Source: an uncultured Clostridia bacterium | Lineage (GTDB): Bacteria; Bacillota; Clostridia; TANB77; CAG-508 | Assembly: GCA_944393275.1 (NCBI GenBank) | Contig: CALXZQ010000056.1 | Coordinates: forward strand, 1-7,612 | Direction: 5' to 3' | DNA: 7,612 nt | Part shown: piece after piece, positions 1 to 6,486 of the stretch | Numbering within the stretch: position 1 is the first letter of the stretch | Layout of the letters: each line of letters begins with the position of its first letter | Translations under genes and position numbers: made by a program | Notes under the pieces: generated by a model | Told to the model about the DNA's origin: nothing | Database searches by the model: none | The model's input: only the letters and a program-made list of their open reading frames with translations

Positions 1-2192
1 TTATGTGCTAATGAATGGTTTATTCCTAAAAATGCATTTGTAAATGCCATACCTGCTATTGTACTTGCATTATGCATTTTTTCTCTTGCTTGTCTATCAT
101 CTCCATGCTCATAAGCTTCTCTTAAATATTTAAATACCAATTCTATGGCTTTTTCTGCTAAGCCATCTGTGTAATCTGATGCCATAACAGATACGTATGC
201 TTCTATAGCATGTGTTAGAACATCCATACCTGTATCAGCTGTAACAGATTTTGGAAGTGTCATAACTAAATTTGGATCTACAATTGCAACATCTGGTGTT
301 AATTCATAATCTGCAAGAGGATATTTTTTACCTTGTTCTTTATCTGATATAACCGCAAACGATGTAACTTCTGAACCTGTTCCTGATGTAGTTGGTATCG
401 CAACCATTTGACATTTTTCTCCTAGTTTAGGGAATTTATATGTTCTTTTTCTTATATCCATAAACTTTAATTTCATACCTTCAACATCTGCATCTGGATG
501 TTCATAGAATAACCACATTCCTTTTGCTGCATCTATTGCTGAACCACCACCTAATGCTATTATAACATCAGGTTTAAATTGTTCCATTGCTGCAACTCCT
601 CTTTTTATTGTTGCAAATGATGGATCTGGTTCAACATCAGAAAAGATTTCAGAATGCACATAATCTCTTCTATTTCTTAGATGATATAGTATTTTATCCA
701 CATATCCTAATTTAACCATAGATTCATCTGTTACTATAAATGCTCTTGAAATATTATTCATTTTTTCTAGATATTGAATTGAACCTGCTTCAAAATATAT
801 TTTCTCAGGAATTTTAAACCATTGCATATTAACTCTCCTTTTCGCCATTCTTTTAATATTTATTAAGTTTACTGAAGATACATTTGAGGTTGTTGAATTT
901 CCTCCAAAGCTTCCACATCCTAATGTTAATGATGGTAGATTTGTATTATATATATCTCCTATTCCACCATGCGAAGATGGAGAATTAACTATTATTCTTC
1001 CTACTTCCATTCTTTTTGAAAATTCCAAAATAGTATCATCATCTTCTGAGTGTATTACAGCTGAATGTCCTAATCCCCCATTAAATAAGAGTTTTTCTGC
1101 CTTATCTATTCCTTCTTTACTATTCTCAACAATATAATATGCTAAAACTGGACTTAATTTTTCTTTTGAAAATGGATATTCTTTCCCTATATTTTCCTCA
1201 TATACAACTAGCACTTTTGTATCCTTAGGTACTTCAAATCCTGATGTCTTTGCTATTTCAAATGCACTTTTTCCAGGTATATTAGATTTTAACTTATATC
1301 CTGCTTCTTTATCAAACATTGTATCTTGTAGTTTTGCTTTCTCTTCTGGGCTAACAAAATAGCATCCAGCTTTTTTCATTAGCTTCTCAAATTCTTGGTA
1401 TATGTCTTTATCTACTAATACTGCTTGTTCAGATGCACAAATCATTCCATTATCAAATGCTTTAGACATAACTAAATCATTTACAGATGTTTTTAATTTA
1501 GCTGTTTTATCTATATAACAAGGAACGTTTCCAGGTCCAACTCCTAATGCCGGCTTTCCTGAGGAATATGCTGCTTTAACCATACCTGTCCCACCTGTAG
1601 CTAATACTAGATTTACATCTGGATGATGCATCAAAAGATTTGTTGCAGTTACAGAAGGTTCTTCTATCCATAATATACAATCCTTTGGTGCCCCTGCTTT
1701 AACAGCAGCATCTCTTACTATTTCAGCAGCTCTTTTACTACATTGTTGTGCTGATGGGTGGAAACCAAAAATTATAACATTTCTTGTTTTTACTGAGATT
1801 AAAGACTTAAACATAACTGTTGATGTAGGGTTTGTAACCGGTGTTACTCCAGCTATTATTCCTATAGGCTCTGCAATTCTTATATAACCTTCCTCATCAT
1901 TCTCTTCAATTACTCCTACTGTTTTATTATATTTAATACTATGATAGATGTAATCTGTTGCAAACATATTTTTAGTTATTTTATCTTCATATACACCCCT
2001 TTTTGTTTCTTCTACTGCCATTTTAGCAAGTTCCATATGGTGTTCTAGTCCTGCCATAGACATACATTTTACTATATTATCTATTTGCTCTTGATTTAAG
2101 TTCATATACTCTTCTGACGCTTTTTTTGCTCTTTTAACTAAATCATCAATTGCTTTCTTTATTTTTTCTTCCTCTTGTCCTTGTTCGCTCAT
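1..2192 (-). CDS. adhE: Bifunctional acetaldehyde-CoA/alcohol dehydrogenase AdhE (C-terminus cut off by window edge)
   Basis: AdhE converts acetyl-CoA to acetaldehyde and then to ethanol in the cytoplasm, using two NADH; in this family it assembles into long filaments called spirosomes. The N-terminal aldehyde dehydrogenase half spans about residues 1-445 and carries the catalytic cysteine at C252 in AFDNGMICAS. The iron-dependent alcohol dehydrogenase half starts near M456 (MQWFKIPEKIYFE), with the nucleotide-binding GGGS at 548-551, metal ligands D657 and H661 in GMDVLTHAIEAY, and H726 in NHSLAH at the very edge. The last metal histidine and about 140 residues of a usual 870 lie outside the window. 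The start is the ATG at 2190-2192, with GGAGG at 2197-2201 only 4 nt upstream; the N-terminus MSEQGQEEEKIKKAIDD reads normally for the family. It is transcribed alone from a promoter at 2252-2281. No frameshift or missing key residue was seen in the part present. Confidence 0.97.
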   Translation of the reverse strand, partial: MSEQGQEEEKIKKAIDDLVKRAKKASEEYMNLNQEQIDNIVKCMSMAGLEHHMELAKMAVEETKRGVYEDKITKNMFATDYIYHSIKYNKTVGVIEENDEEGYIRIAEPIGIIAGVTPVTNPTSTVMFKSLISVKTRNVIIFGFHPSAQQCSKRAAEIVRDAAVKAGAPKDCILWIEEPSVTATNLLMHHPDVNLVLATGGTGMVKAAYSSGKPALGVGPGNVPCYIDKTAKLKTSVNDLVMSKAFDNGMICASEQAVLVDKDIYQEFEKLMKKAGCYFVSPEEKAKLQDTMFDKEAGYKLKSNIPGKSAFEIAKTSGFEVPKDTKVLVVYEENIGKEYPFSKEKLSPVLAYYIVENSKEGIDKAEKLLFNGGLGHSAVIHSEDDDTILEFSKRMEVGRIIVNSPSSHGGIGDIYNTNLPSLTLGCGSFGGNSTTSNVSSVNLINIKRMAKRRVNMQWFKIPEKIYFEAGSIQYLEKMNNISRAFIVTDESMVKLGYVDKILYHLRNRRDYVHSEIFSDVEPDPSFATIKRGVAAMEQFKPDVIIALGGGSAIDAAKGMWLFYEHPDADVEGMKLKFMDIRKRTYKFPKLGEKCQMVAIPTTSGTGSEVTSFAVISDKEQGKKYPLADYELTPDVAIVDPNLVMTLPKSVTADTGMDVLTHAIEAYVSVMASDYTDGLAEKAIELVFKYLREAYEHGDDRQAREKMHNASTIAGMAFTNAFLGINHSLAH

Positions 2193-2208
2193 AAAACCTC
2201 CATTTCTA

Positions 2209-2224
2209 ATTGGGTTACACCAAT
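2209..2224. repeat. Small inverted repeat in the adhE leader (ATTGG-N6-CCAAT)
   Basis: A perfect 5-bp inverted repeat with a 6-nt centre lies between the predicted adhE transcription start (near 2245) and its ribosome binding site (2197-2201). It could be an operator or a weak leader hairpin. An arm this short may occur by chance. Confidence 0.3.
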
Positions 2225-2251
2225 ATTCTCTATTTATCTTTTACCTATATA

Positions 2252-2281
2252 AGTATATCTATTTGTATTAGTTATTGTCAA
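2252..2281 (-). promoter_or_regulatory. Sigma-A type promoter of adhE
   Basis: On the minus strand TTGACA (2276-2281, full consensus) is followed after 18 bp by TATACT (2252-2257, five of six). This predicts transcription starting near 2245 and a leader of about 50 nt before the adhE ATG. It lies just downstream of the M23 gene terminator, so adhE has its own promoter. Confidence 0.75.
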
Positions 2282-2286
2282 TAGAA

Positions 2287-2304
2287 TTTATGATATATTA
2301 ACAA
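2287..2304. promoter_or_regulatory. Possible Rex (redox repressor) operator, one good half-site
   Basis: The clostridial Rex consensus, as I recall it, is TTGTTAA-N4-TTAACAA. The plus strand here reads TTTATGA-TATA-TTAACAA, so one half matches 7 of 7 and the other 4 of 7. It sits about 5 bp upstream of the adhE -35 element. Rex, which senses NADH/NAD+, is a known regulator of adhE in Clostridia, which makes the site plausible, but one half is poor and the region is AT-rich. Confidence 0.3.
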
Positions 2305-2310
2305 ACATAA

Positions 2311-2350
2311 AAAAAGGAAATTTTACATATGCTTGCAAAATCTCCTTTTT
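2311..2350 (-). terminator. Intrinsic terminator of the M23 peptidase gene
   Basis: On the minus strand AAAAAGGA pairs with TCCTTTTT and, after one mismatch, ATTTTGCA pairs with TGTAAAAT (one G-U), giving a long stem with a short loop ending in a run of T. It begins 3 nt after the TAA stop at 2354-2356. The A-rich 5' side means it may also work in the opposite direction, but no plus-strand gene reads into it. Confidence 0.8.
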
Positions 2351-2353
2351 ATT

Positions 2354-3331
2354 TTAATACATATATATTTGTGGATTAACCGCTTTTCCATTTATTCTTA
2401 TTTCTAAATGCAGGTGTGGTCCTGTTGAATTACCTGTTGATCCCACAGCTGCAATTACTTGCCCTGCTGATACTTGTTCTCCAACCTTTGCATATAATGA
2501 ATCACAGTGTGCATACCAAGTCTCTACACCATTTCCGTGAGATATTTTAATCAGATTTCCATACGAACCTGATTTTTGTGAGAATACTACTGTTCCTGCT
2601 GCTACTACTCTTATTGAAGTTCCTCTAGATGTTGCTATATCCAATCCCGTATGGCTTCCAGACCTTCCAGAGCCTCTTGCCCCAAATTTTGAAGTTATTT
2701 TTCCTGAAACAGGTTGTACTGTAAATGTTATTCCATTTACACTTGATTGTTTTTGTACGTACGTTGTTGGTTGTGTAGTATTATTGGTTGTAGTTGTTTT
2801 AGTTTTTGTTGTTCTTTTAGTTGCTTGTGATCTACTAGTAACTATTGGTGCTATTTTGTTTGTTGATATTTGTGCTACAGCTACACTAGTATCTATAACC
2901 TCTTGTTTTGTTGTAGAATAAATTTGTCTTAATCCAATTGATATTCCTTGATTTTCATATTTTTCATTTAATTCATTTACAACATTTTGCGCTTCAGATT
3001 CTGTTTCTACATAAGATGATATCTCTTCATTTACTAATATAGCATACATTGTGTAAACAACTTCTGTATTTTCTATTATATGCCCAAATGCTTCATCTTC
3101 GTTAGCAACTTTTTCTTTATTTACAAATTCTAATTCATATTTTCTGTCTGCTTCTAAAGTTTTAAAAGCTATACATTCTTCTTCCTTGGTATCTATAAAT
3201 TTATCTATTCTATCTTCAAAACTATTTTTATTTTCGATATATCCTATGGTTTCTCCGTTTAGAGTTACCCTATATACTGGTCTATATTTTATAAAAATGA
3301 TGCCTGTTATTATTAATAGACCTATTAGCAT
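2354..3331 (-). CDS. M23-family (LytM/NlpD-type) peptidoglycan metallopeptidase, membrane-anchored
   Basis: Predicted zinc endopeptidase that cuts peptide cross-links in peptidoglycan outside the membrane. From the ATG at 3329-3331 it has 325 residues: a hydrophobic anchor at about 1-16 (LIGLLIITGIIFI), two similar beta-type modules (about 20-50 and 94-130, each with a V-x-x-N-x-E-x-x-x-Y pattern), a Thr/Lys-rich linker (about 168-190) and a C-terminal M23 domain (about 208-320). All catalytic motifs are intact: H227-x3-D231, H275 in WYAH, and H306-L-H308 in GPHLHLE, so it should be active rather than a degenerate SpoIIQ/NlpD-like activator. The start is doubtful. No ribosome binding site precedes this ATG, whereas AAGGAGGAG lies at 3400-3408 and the frame is open upstream to the TGA at 3395-3397, adding the basic stretch LSKKIRYGTKEVIK. 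Translation may really begin near 3388 at ATT (344 aa). It is a single-gene unit with its own promoter and terminator. The specific cellular role (growth, separation or sporulation) cannot be told. Confidence 0.9.
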   Translation of the reverse strand: MLIGLLIITGIIFIKYRPVYRVTLNGETIGYIENKNSFEDRIDKFIDTKEEECIAFKTLEADRKYELEFVNKEKVANEDEAFGHIIENTEVVYTMYAILVNEEISSYVETESEAQNVVNELNEKYENQGISIGLRQIYSTTKQEVIDTSVAVAQISTNKIAPIVTSRSQATKRTTKTKTTTTNNTTQPTTYVQKQSSVNGITFTVQPVSGKITSKFGARGSGRSGSHTGLDIATSRGTSIRVVAAGTVVFSQKSGSYGNLIKISHGNGVETWYAHCDSLYAKVGEQVSAGQVIAAVGSTGNSTGPHLHLEIRINGKAVNPQIYMY

Positions 3332-3399
3332 TATATTAGTGATTTTTATTACTTCTTTTGTGCCATATCTTATCTTCTTGCTTAAAATATATAATCACT

Positions 3400-3408
3400 C
3401 TCCTCCTT
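3400..3408 (-). promoter_or_regulatory. Strong ribosome binding site without a matching normal start codon
   Basis: The minus strand reads AAGGAGGAG, close to a perfect anti-16S match. In the M23 frame the codon 7 nt downstream of AGGAGG is TTA (3392-3394) and an ATT follows at 3386-3388. A GTG at 3396-3398 is out of frame, only 3 nt away, and opens a 20-codon ORF ending at 3336, four bases before the M23 ATG. The site therefore serves either a rare start codon, a coupled leader peptide, or a mutated (formerly TTG) start. Confidence 0.7.
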
Positions 3409-3412
3409 GAAT

Positions 3413-3427
3413 TTTATGCACCATAAA
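3413..3427. repeat. Small inverted repeat at the predicted M23 transcript 5' end (TTTATG-CAC-CATAAA)
   Basis: A perfect 6-bp inverted repeat with a 3-nt centre lies between the predicted transcription start (near 3425) and the ribosome binding site. It could form a short 5' hairpin or an operator. AT-rich sequence makes chance likely. Confidence 0.25.
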
Positions 3428-3431
3428 TTAT

Positions 3432-3460
3432 ATTATACTACATATTATTTTCAGTTTCAA
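3432..3460 (-). promoter_or_regulatory. Sigma-A promoter of the M23 peptidase gene
   Basis: On the minus strand TTGAAA (3455-3460) and TATAAT (3432-3437) are separated by exactly 17 bp. Transcription would start near 3425, about 17 nt before the AAGGAGGAG site. The promoter lies 15 bp beyond the GH3 terminator, so the peptidase is transcribed independently of the GH3 gene. Confidence 0.8.
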
Positions 3461-3474
3461 GTTATGTATACTAT

Positions 3475-3505
3475 AAAAGACACGAAAATGCAAAATTTCG
3501 TGTCT
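3475..3505 (-). terminator. Terminator hairpin downstream of the GH3 gene
   Basis: AGACACGAAA (3478-3487) and TTTCGTGTCT (3496-3505) are perfect 10-bp arms around an 8-nt loop. On the minus strand the stem is followed by TTTTAT, a short T run, so termination may be incomplete. The other strand also has a T run (3507-3510). It lies about 45 nt after the GH3 stop; the stretch between is AT-rich and shows nothing else. Confidence 0.75.
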
Positions 3506-3548
3506 CTTTTTCTTAATTATTCCATTTTTTATCATTATTACCTAAGTT

Positions 3549-6023
3549 TTACTCTTTTTTTCTTTGATTTTCTCCACTTTTTAATCTTAAAACTCTTTTA
3601 TTTTTTTCCAATTCCTTTAATTTGCTTTTTCCTTTATTTATTTGCCTCATTCCTTCTATATATTTTCCATTAAGCATTTTTACAAATCCTTCTAGCATAT
3701 CATCATTATACTTACTATTTTTTCTTCTTGCAAAATGTCTTATTGGATTTTGCATATTCATTATAACTTTACTTGCTTTGCTAATATCTTGTTTTCTTAA
3801 GTACCTTTTTAGTTTAAATTTCATTGAATAATTGTATATTATACCGCCTATAAGAGTGTGTTTTGATTGCTCTATTGTATTATTCAAAGTAAAATGTTTT
3901 ATTTTTGTTCCTGTTGATGGAACTTTTTTACCTAATAACTCCTCAAACTCTTCTGTTGTAACATTTTGAACATCTGCATTATAATATACTTGTGGATATT
4001 TTTTAGTAATATTCTCATCTGTTGAGTTAATAGTTATTTTTTTAGAAAGAACGATATTTCTACTTGATTTTCCTACAATTATATTATATTTACCTGCTTC
4101 TACTGTCCAATCTTTTTTCTCCACATTATAATAAGAAAAAGCTCTTTTATCTAAAATCATGCTAACTTCCTTCTGTTGTCCAGGATTTAAAGATACTTTC
4201 TCGAATCCTTTAAGTTCTTTTTCTGGTTTAAATATATGTGGGTTTTCTTGAGAAATATAAACTTGTGCTATTTCCTCTCCTGCAACTTTTCCAATATTTT
4301 TAATTTTAAATTTTATTTCTATTTTGTCATCATTATCAAAATCTATTTTATTTTTATTTACTTCTAGATCTGAATATTGATATTCTGTATAACTTAACCC
4401 AAATCCAAATGGAAATAAAATTTCTTTTTTGGCTTTTTCATAATATCTATATCCAACATATATACCTTCTCTATATTGTGACGAAATTTCATCTCCTGGA
4501 AAATATTTATATGAAGGTACATCTTGTAATTTTAAAGGATATGTTTCTGCAAGTTTCCCACTTGGATTTACGTTTCCTACCAAAATGTCCGCAATAGCTT
4601 TTGCTCCTGCTTGCCCTGATAAATAGCTATGAATTATTCCTTTTACCTTATCTATCCAAGGCATTTCTATTACGGAGCCCCCAGCTAACACCACTATTAT
4701 ATTTTTATTTATTTTTGAAACTTCTTCTATCAATTTAACTTGATTTAATGGTATCTGTAAATTTTTTCTATCCATTCCTTCTGTTTCATAATTTTCTGTT
4801 AATCCTGCATATATTACTATTACTTTAGCATCTTTTGCTTTTTTGCATACTTGCTTTAATAGTTTATTATCCTTTTTACTTGGAATTCGCTCATATCCTT
4901 GTAAGTAATCAAACTTTATTTTCATGTTCTTAAAACTATCTAATGTATTATATATTTTTTCTGGCATTGTTGTTGCACTACCCGCACCTTGGAATCTAGG
5001 ATATTTTGCCATATCTCCTACTAATAGCACTTTATCTTCTTTATTTATTGGCAAGATATTATCTTCATTTTTTAAAAGTATTATAGATTTTTCTGCAATT
5101 TTTTGTGCCAATTTGTTATTTTCTTCATGATCAAATTTATATTCTTCTTTTAGATTAGAAACACATTTAAATATTACTGCTAGAATCCTATCTACTCTTT
5201 TATTCAAGATTCTCTCTGATAGCTTTCCACTTTCAACTGCTTTTATTAGCTTTTCAGTTGATTTTCCATCTGTTGTAGGCATTTCTAATTCATTCCCTGC
5301 CTTTATTCCTTCTATTCTATCATTTTCAGCATTCCAGTCCGTTATAACTATCCCTTTATGCTTCCATTCATTTTTCAATATTCCTAATAAATATCTATTT
5401 TCAGTACAATATGTTCCATTTAATTTATTATATGCACTCATAACAGTTAATGGATTAGCCTCTTTAACTACCATTTCAAAAGCATATAGATATATTTCTC
5501 TTAGAGTTCTTTCATCTACTATAGCATCAATTACTTTTCTTCTAGTTTCTTGGTTATTAACAGCAAAATGCTTTACACTCACTCCGACTCCTAAAGATTG
5601 TACTCCTTTAACATATTCTGTTGCTAGAGTTCCTGTTAAATATGGGTCTTCAGAGAAATATTCAAAATTTCTTCCACATAAGGGGTTTCTTTTAATGTTT
5701 ACACCTGGTGCTAAAAGAATGCTTACTTTCTCTTCTAATGCTTCTTTTGCTATTCCTTCGCCCATCTCATATAATAATTTCTTATCCCAACTATTTGAGG
5801 CTGTTGCTATAGATGGGAAGCATGTAGCCTTTTCACTAGCATTTATCCCTAATTCATCTGTTTTTCCTTTTTGCACTCTAAGGCCATTTGGTCCATCTGC
5901 CATAAATATTGATTGAATTCCTAATCTTTTAATTGCCTTAGTATCCCAATAGGTATCTCCAGAGCATAAACTAGCTTTTTCTTCCAAAGTCAATTTATTT
6001 ATTAATTTTTTATATTGTAGCAT
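3549..6023 (-). CDS. Glycoside hydrolase family 3 beta-glycosidase (probable beta-glucosidase), cytoplasmic
   Basis: Predicted retaining exo-beta-glycosidase releasing sugars, most likely glucose, from the non-reducing end of short beta-glycosides. The 824-residue protein has no signal peptide, so it should act on imported substrates. The N-terminal barrel (about 1-290) shows MADGPNGLR (41-49), GRNFEYFSEDP (117-127), KHFAVNNQETRR (151-162) and the nucleophile D229 in GIVITDW. The alpha/beta domain (about 310-540) has QGAGSATTMP (345-354) and the likely acid/base E415 in ETEGMDR. A fibronectin III-like domain (about 545-665) follows. The last 160 residues are an extension rich in Lys and Arg toward the end, with MLEGFVKMLNGKYIEGM near 776-792. 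The start is the ATG at 6021-6023 with AGGAGG (6030-6035) 6 nt upstream. It is probably a single-gene unit between the spoVG terminator and its own hairpin. No cre-like site was seen. GH3 also holds xylosidases and N-acetylglucosaminidases; the (K)HFxxN and ESEGxDR-like pattern favours beta-glucosidase-type enzymes over NagZ, but the sugar specificity is inferred. Confidence 0.93.
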   Translation of the reverse strand: MLQYKKLINKLTLEEKASLCSGDTYWDTKAIKRLGIQSIFMADGPNGLRVQKGKTDELGINASEKATCFPSIATASNSWDKKLLYEMGEGIAKEALEEKVSILLAPGVNIKRNPLCGRNFEYFSEDPYLTGTLATEYVKGVQSLGVGVSVKHFAVNNQETRRKVIDAIVDERTLREIYLYAFEMVVKEANPLTVMSAYNKLNGTYCTENRYLLGILKNEWKHKGIVITDWNAENDRIEGIKAGNELEMPTTDGKSTEKLIKAVESGKLSERILNKRVDRILAVIFKCVSNLKEEYKFDHEENNKLAQKIAEKSIILLKNEDNILPINKEDKVLLVGDMAKYPRFQGAGSATTMPEKIYNTLDSFKNMKIKFDYLQGYERIPSKKDNKLLKQVCKKAKDAKVIVIYAGLTENYETEGMDRKNLQIPLNQVKLIEEVSKINKNIIVVLAGGSVIEMPWIDKVKGIIHSYLSGQAGAKAIADILVGNVNPSGKLAETYPLKLQDVPSYKYFPGDEISSQYREGIYVGYRYYEKAKKEILFPFGFGLSYTEYQYSDLEVNKNKIDFDNDDKIEIKFKIKNIGKVAGEEIAQVYISQENPHIFKPEKELKGFEKVSLNPGQQKEVSMILDKRAFSYYNVEKKDWTVEAGKYNIIVGKSSRNIVLSKKITINSTDENITKKYPQVYYNADVQNVTTEEFEELLGKKVPSTGTKIKHFTLNNTIEQSKHTLIGGIIYNYSMKFKLKRYLRKQDISKASKVIMNMQNPIRHFARRKNSKYNDDMLEGFVKMLNGKYIEGMRQINKGKSKLKELEKNKRVLRLKSGENQRKKE

Positions 6024-6043
6024 AAGATACCTCCTCTTCTGTA

Positions 6044-6071
6044 ATTATATATATATTATTATTTTAGACAA
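6044..6071 (-). promoter_or_regulatory. Weak candidate promoter of the GH3 gene
   Basis: On the minus strand TTGTCT (6066-6071) and TATAAT (6044-6049) are 16 bp apart. The start would fall near 6037, leaving only about 14 nt before the ATG, with the ribosome binding site almost at the 5' end. The TATATATA run offers shifted -10 choices. Some read-through from spoVG is also possible. Confidence 0.4.
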
Positions 6072-6097
6072 AAAAATGACCTAATACAAGGTCATTT
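6071..6097 (-). terminator. Intrinsic terminator of spoVG
   Basis: AAATGACCT (6074-6082) and AGGTCATTT (6089-6097) are perfect 9-bp arms with a 6-nt loop. On the minus strand the stem runs into seven T. It lies about 17 nt after the spoVG stop codon. A T run on the plus strand (6101-6106) makes it look bidirectional. Confidence 0.85.
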
Positions 6098-6113
6098 AAT
6101 TTTTTTATTTATA

Positions 6114-6413
6114 TTATTCTTCTGCTGATTCTGATGTTTCTTGTGTCTCTTGTGTTCCTTCAGTTTCAGGAGCATTGTAAGCTTCAATAATAGCAGCTTG
6201 TATTTTCTCCCTTGTTTCAGCATTAATAGGATGTGCTATATCCTTAAATTCTCCGTTTGGAGTTTTTTTGCTTGGCATAGCAATAAATAATCCATCTTTC
6301 TCGATAACTTTAATATCGTGTACAACGAATTCATTATCGAATGTTACAGAAGCAACAGCTTTCATTCTGTTTTCTGAATTTACTTTTCTTAAACGTACAT
6401 CTGTTATTTGCAT
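6114..6413 (-). CDS. spoVG: SpoVG family RNA-binding regulatory protein
   Basis: SpoVG is a small conserved protein first known from septation control and stage V sporulation in Bacillus; homologues bind nucleic acid, especially RNA, and act as global post-transcriptional regulators. The 99-residue product carries the family core nearly end to end: MQITDVRLRKVN, the stretch FVVHDIKVI (31-39), the signature GLFIAMPSKKTPNGEF (41-56) and DIAHPIN, then an acidic, low-complexity Glu/Thr tail (about 82-99) as is usual. I chose the ATG at 6411-6413 because family members begin MxxTDVRLR and an AAGGCGGT site (6420-6427) lies 6 nt upstream. A longer reading from GTG at 6453-6455 would add 14 residues unlike the family. 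The gene faces away from murC and is followed directly by a terminator and the GH3 gene. Overlapping sigma-A and sigma-H promoters and an operator-like repeat precede it. Confidence 0.96.
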   Translation of the reverse strand: MQITDVRLRKVNSENRMKAVASVTFDNEFVVHDIKVIEKDGLFIAMPSKKTPNGEFKDIAHPINAETREKIQAAIIEAYNAPETEGTQETQETSESAEE

Positions 6414-6447
6414 TTGAGCACCGCCTTCCAAAGTTTTTAATTTAAAT

Positions 6448-6470
6448 TTGTACACTATTTATATGTACAA
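6448..6470. promoter_or_regulatory. Operator-like inverted repeat around the spoVG -10 element (TTGTACA-N9-TGTACAA)
   Basis: Two perfect 7-bp arms (6448-6454 and 6464-6470) flank a 9-nt centre that holds the sigma-A -10 hexamer (6458-6463). A protein bound here would block that promoter. In RNA started at the sigma-H site (near 6469) the same bases could instead form a hairpin at the extreme 5' end. Each arm contains TGTACA, which is itself a palindrome, so the arms are also direct repeats 15 bp apart. I do not recognise the binding protein. Confidence 0.55.
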
Positions 6471-6486
6471 TTATATTATTCGTCAA
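6458..6486 (-). promoter_or_regulatory. Sigma-A type promoter of spoVG
   Basis: On the minus strand TTGACG (6481-6486) and TATAAA (6458-6463), each five of six to consensus, are exactly 17 bp apart. Transcription would start near 6451, giving a leader of about 38 nt. It overlaps the sigma-H promoter by sharing the GACG bases. Confidence 0.6.

Noticed and set aside
3186..3410. Plus-strand open frame of 74 codons that looks hydrophobic
   Set aside because: It is antisense to the start of the M23 gene and crosses its ribosome binding site; the hydrophobicity comes from the reverse complement of AT-rich sequence.
3407..5916. Several plus-strand open frames of 62-88 codons (3407-3673, 3622-3831, 4409-4597, 4924-5130, 5695-5916)
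   Set aside because: All but the first lie wholly antisense to the GH3 gene, and the first covers the terminator and promoter region and its end. They are Phe/Leu/Ile-rich shadows of AT-rich coding DNA without convincing ribosome binding sites.
6061..6113. Possible riboswitch or attenuator between spoVG and the GH3 gene
   Set aside because: Only one simple terminator hairpin is present, with no competing antiterminator pairing or long structured leader.
6414..6455. Longer spoVG reading from GTG at 6453-6455 (113 aa)
   Set aside because: The extra 14 residues do not resemble the family, the GTG lies within the inverted repeat at the promoter, and a ribosome binding site fits the internal ATG at 6413, where the family normally starts.
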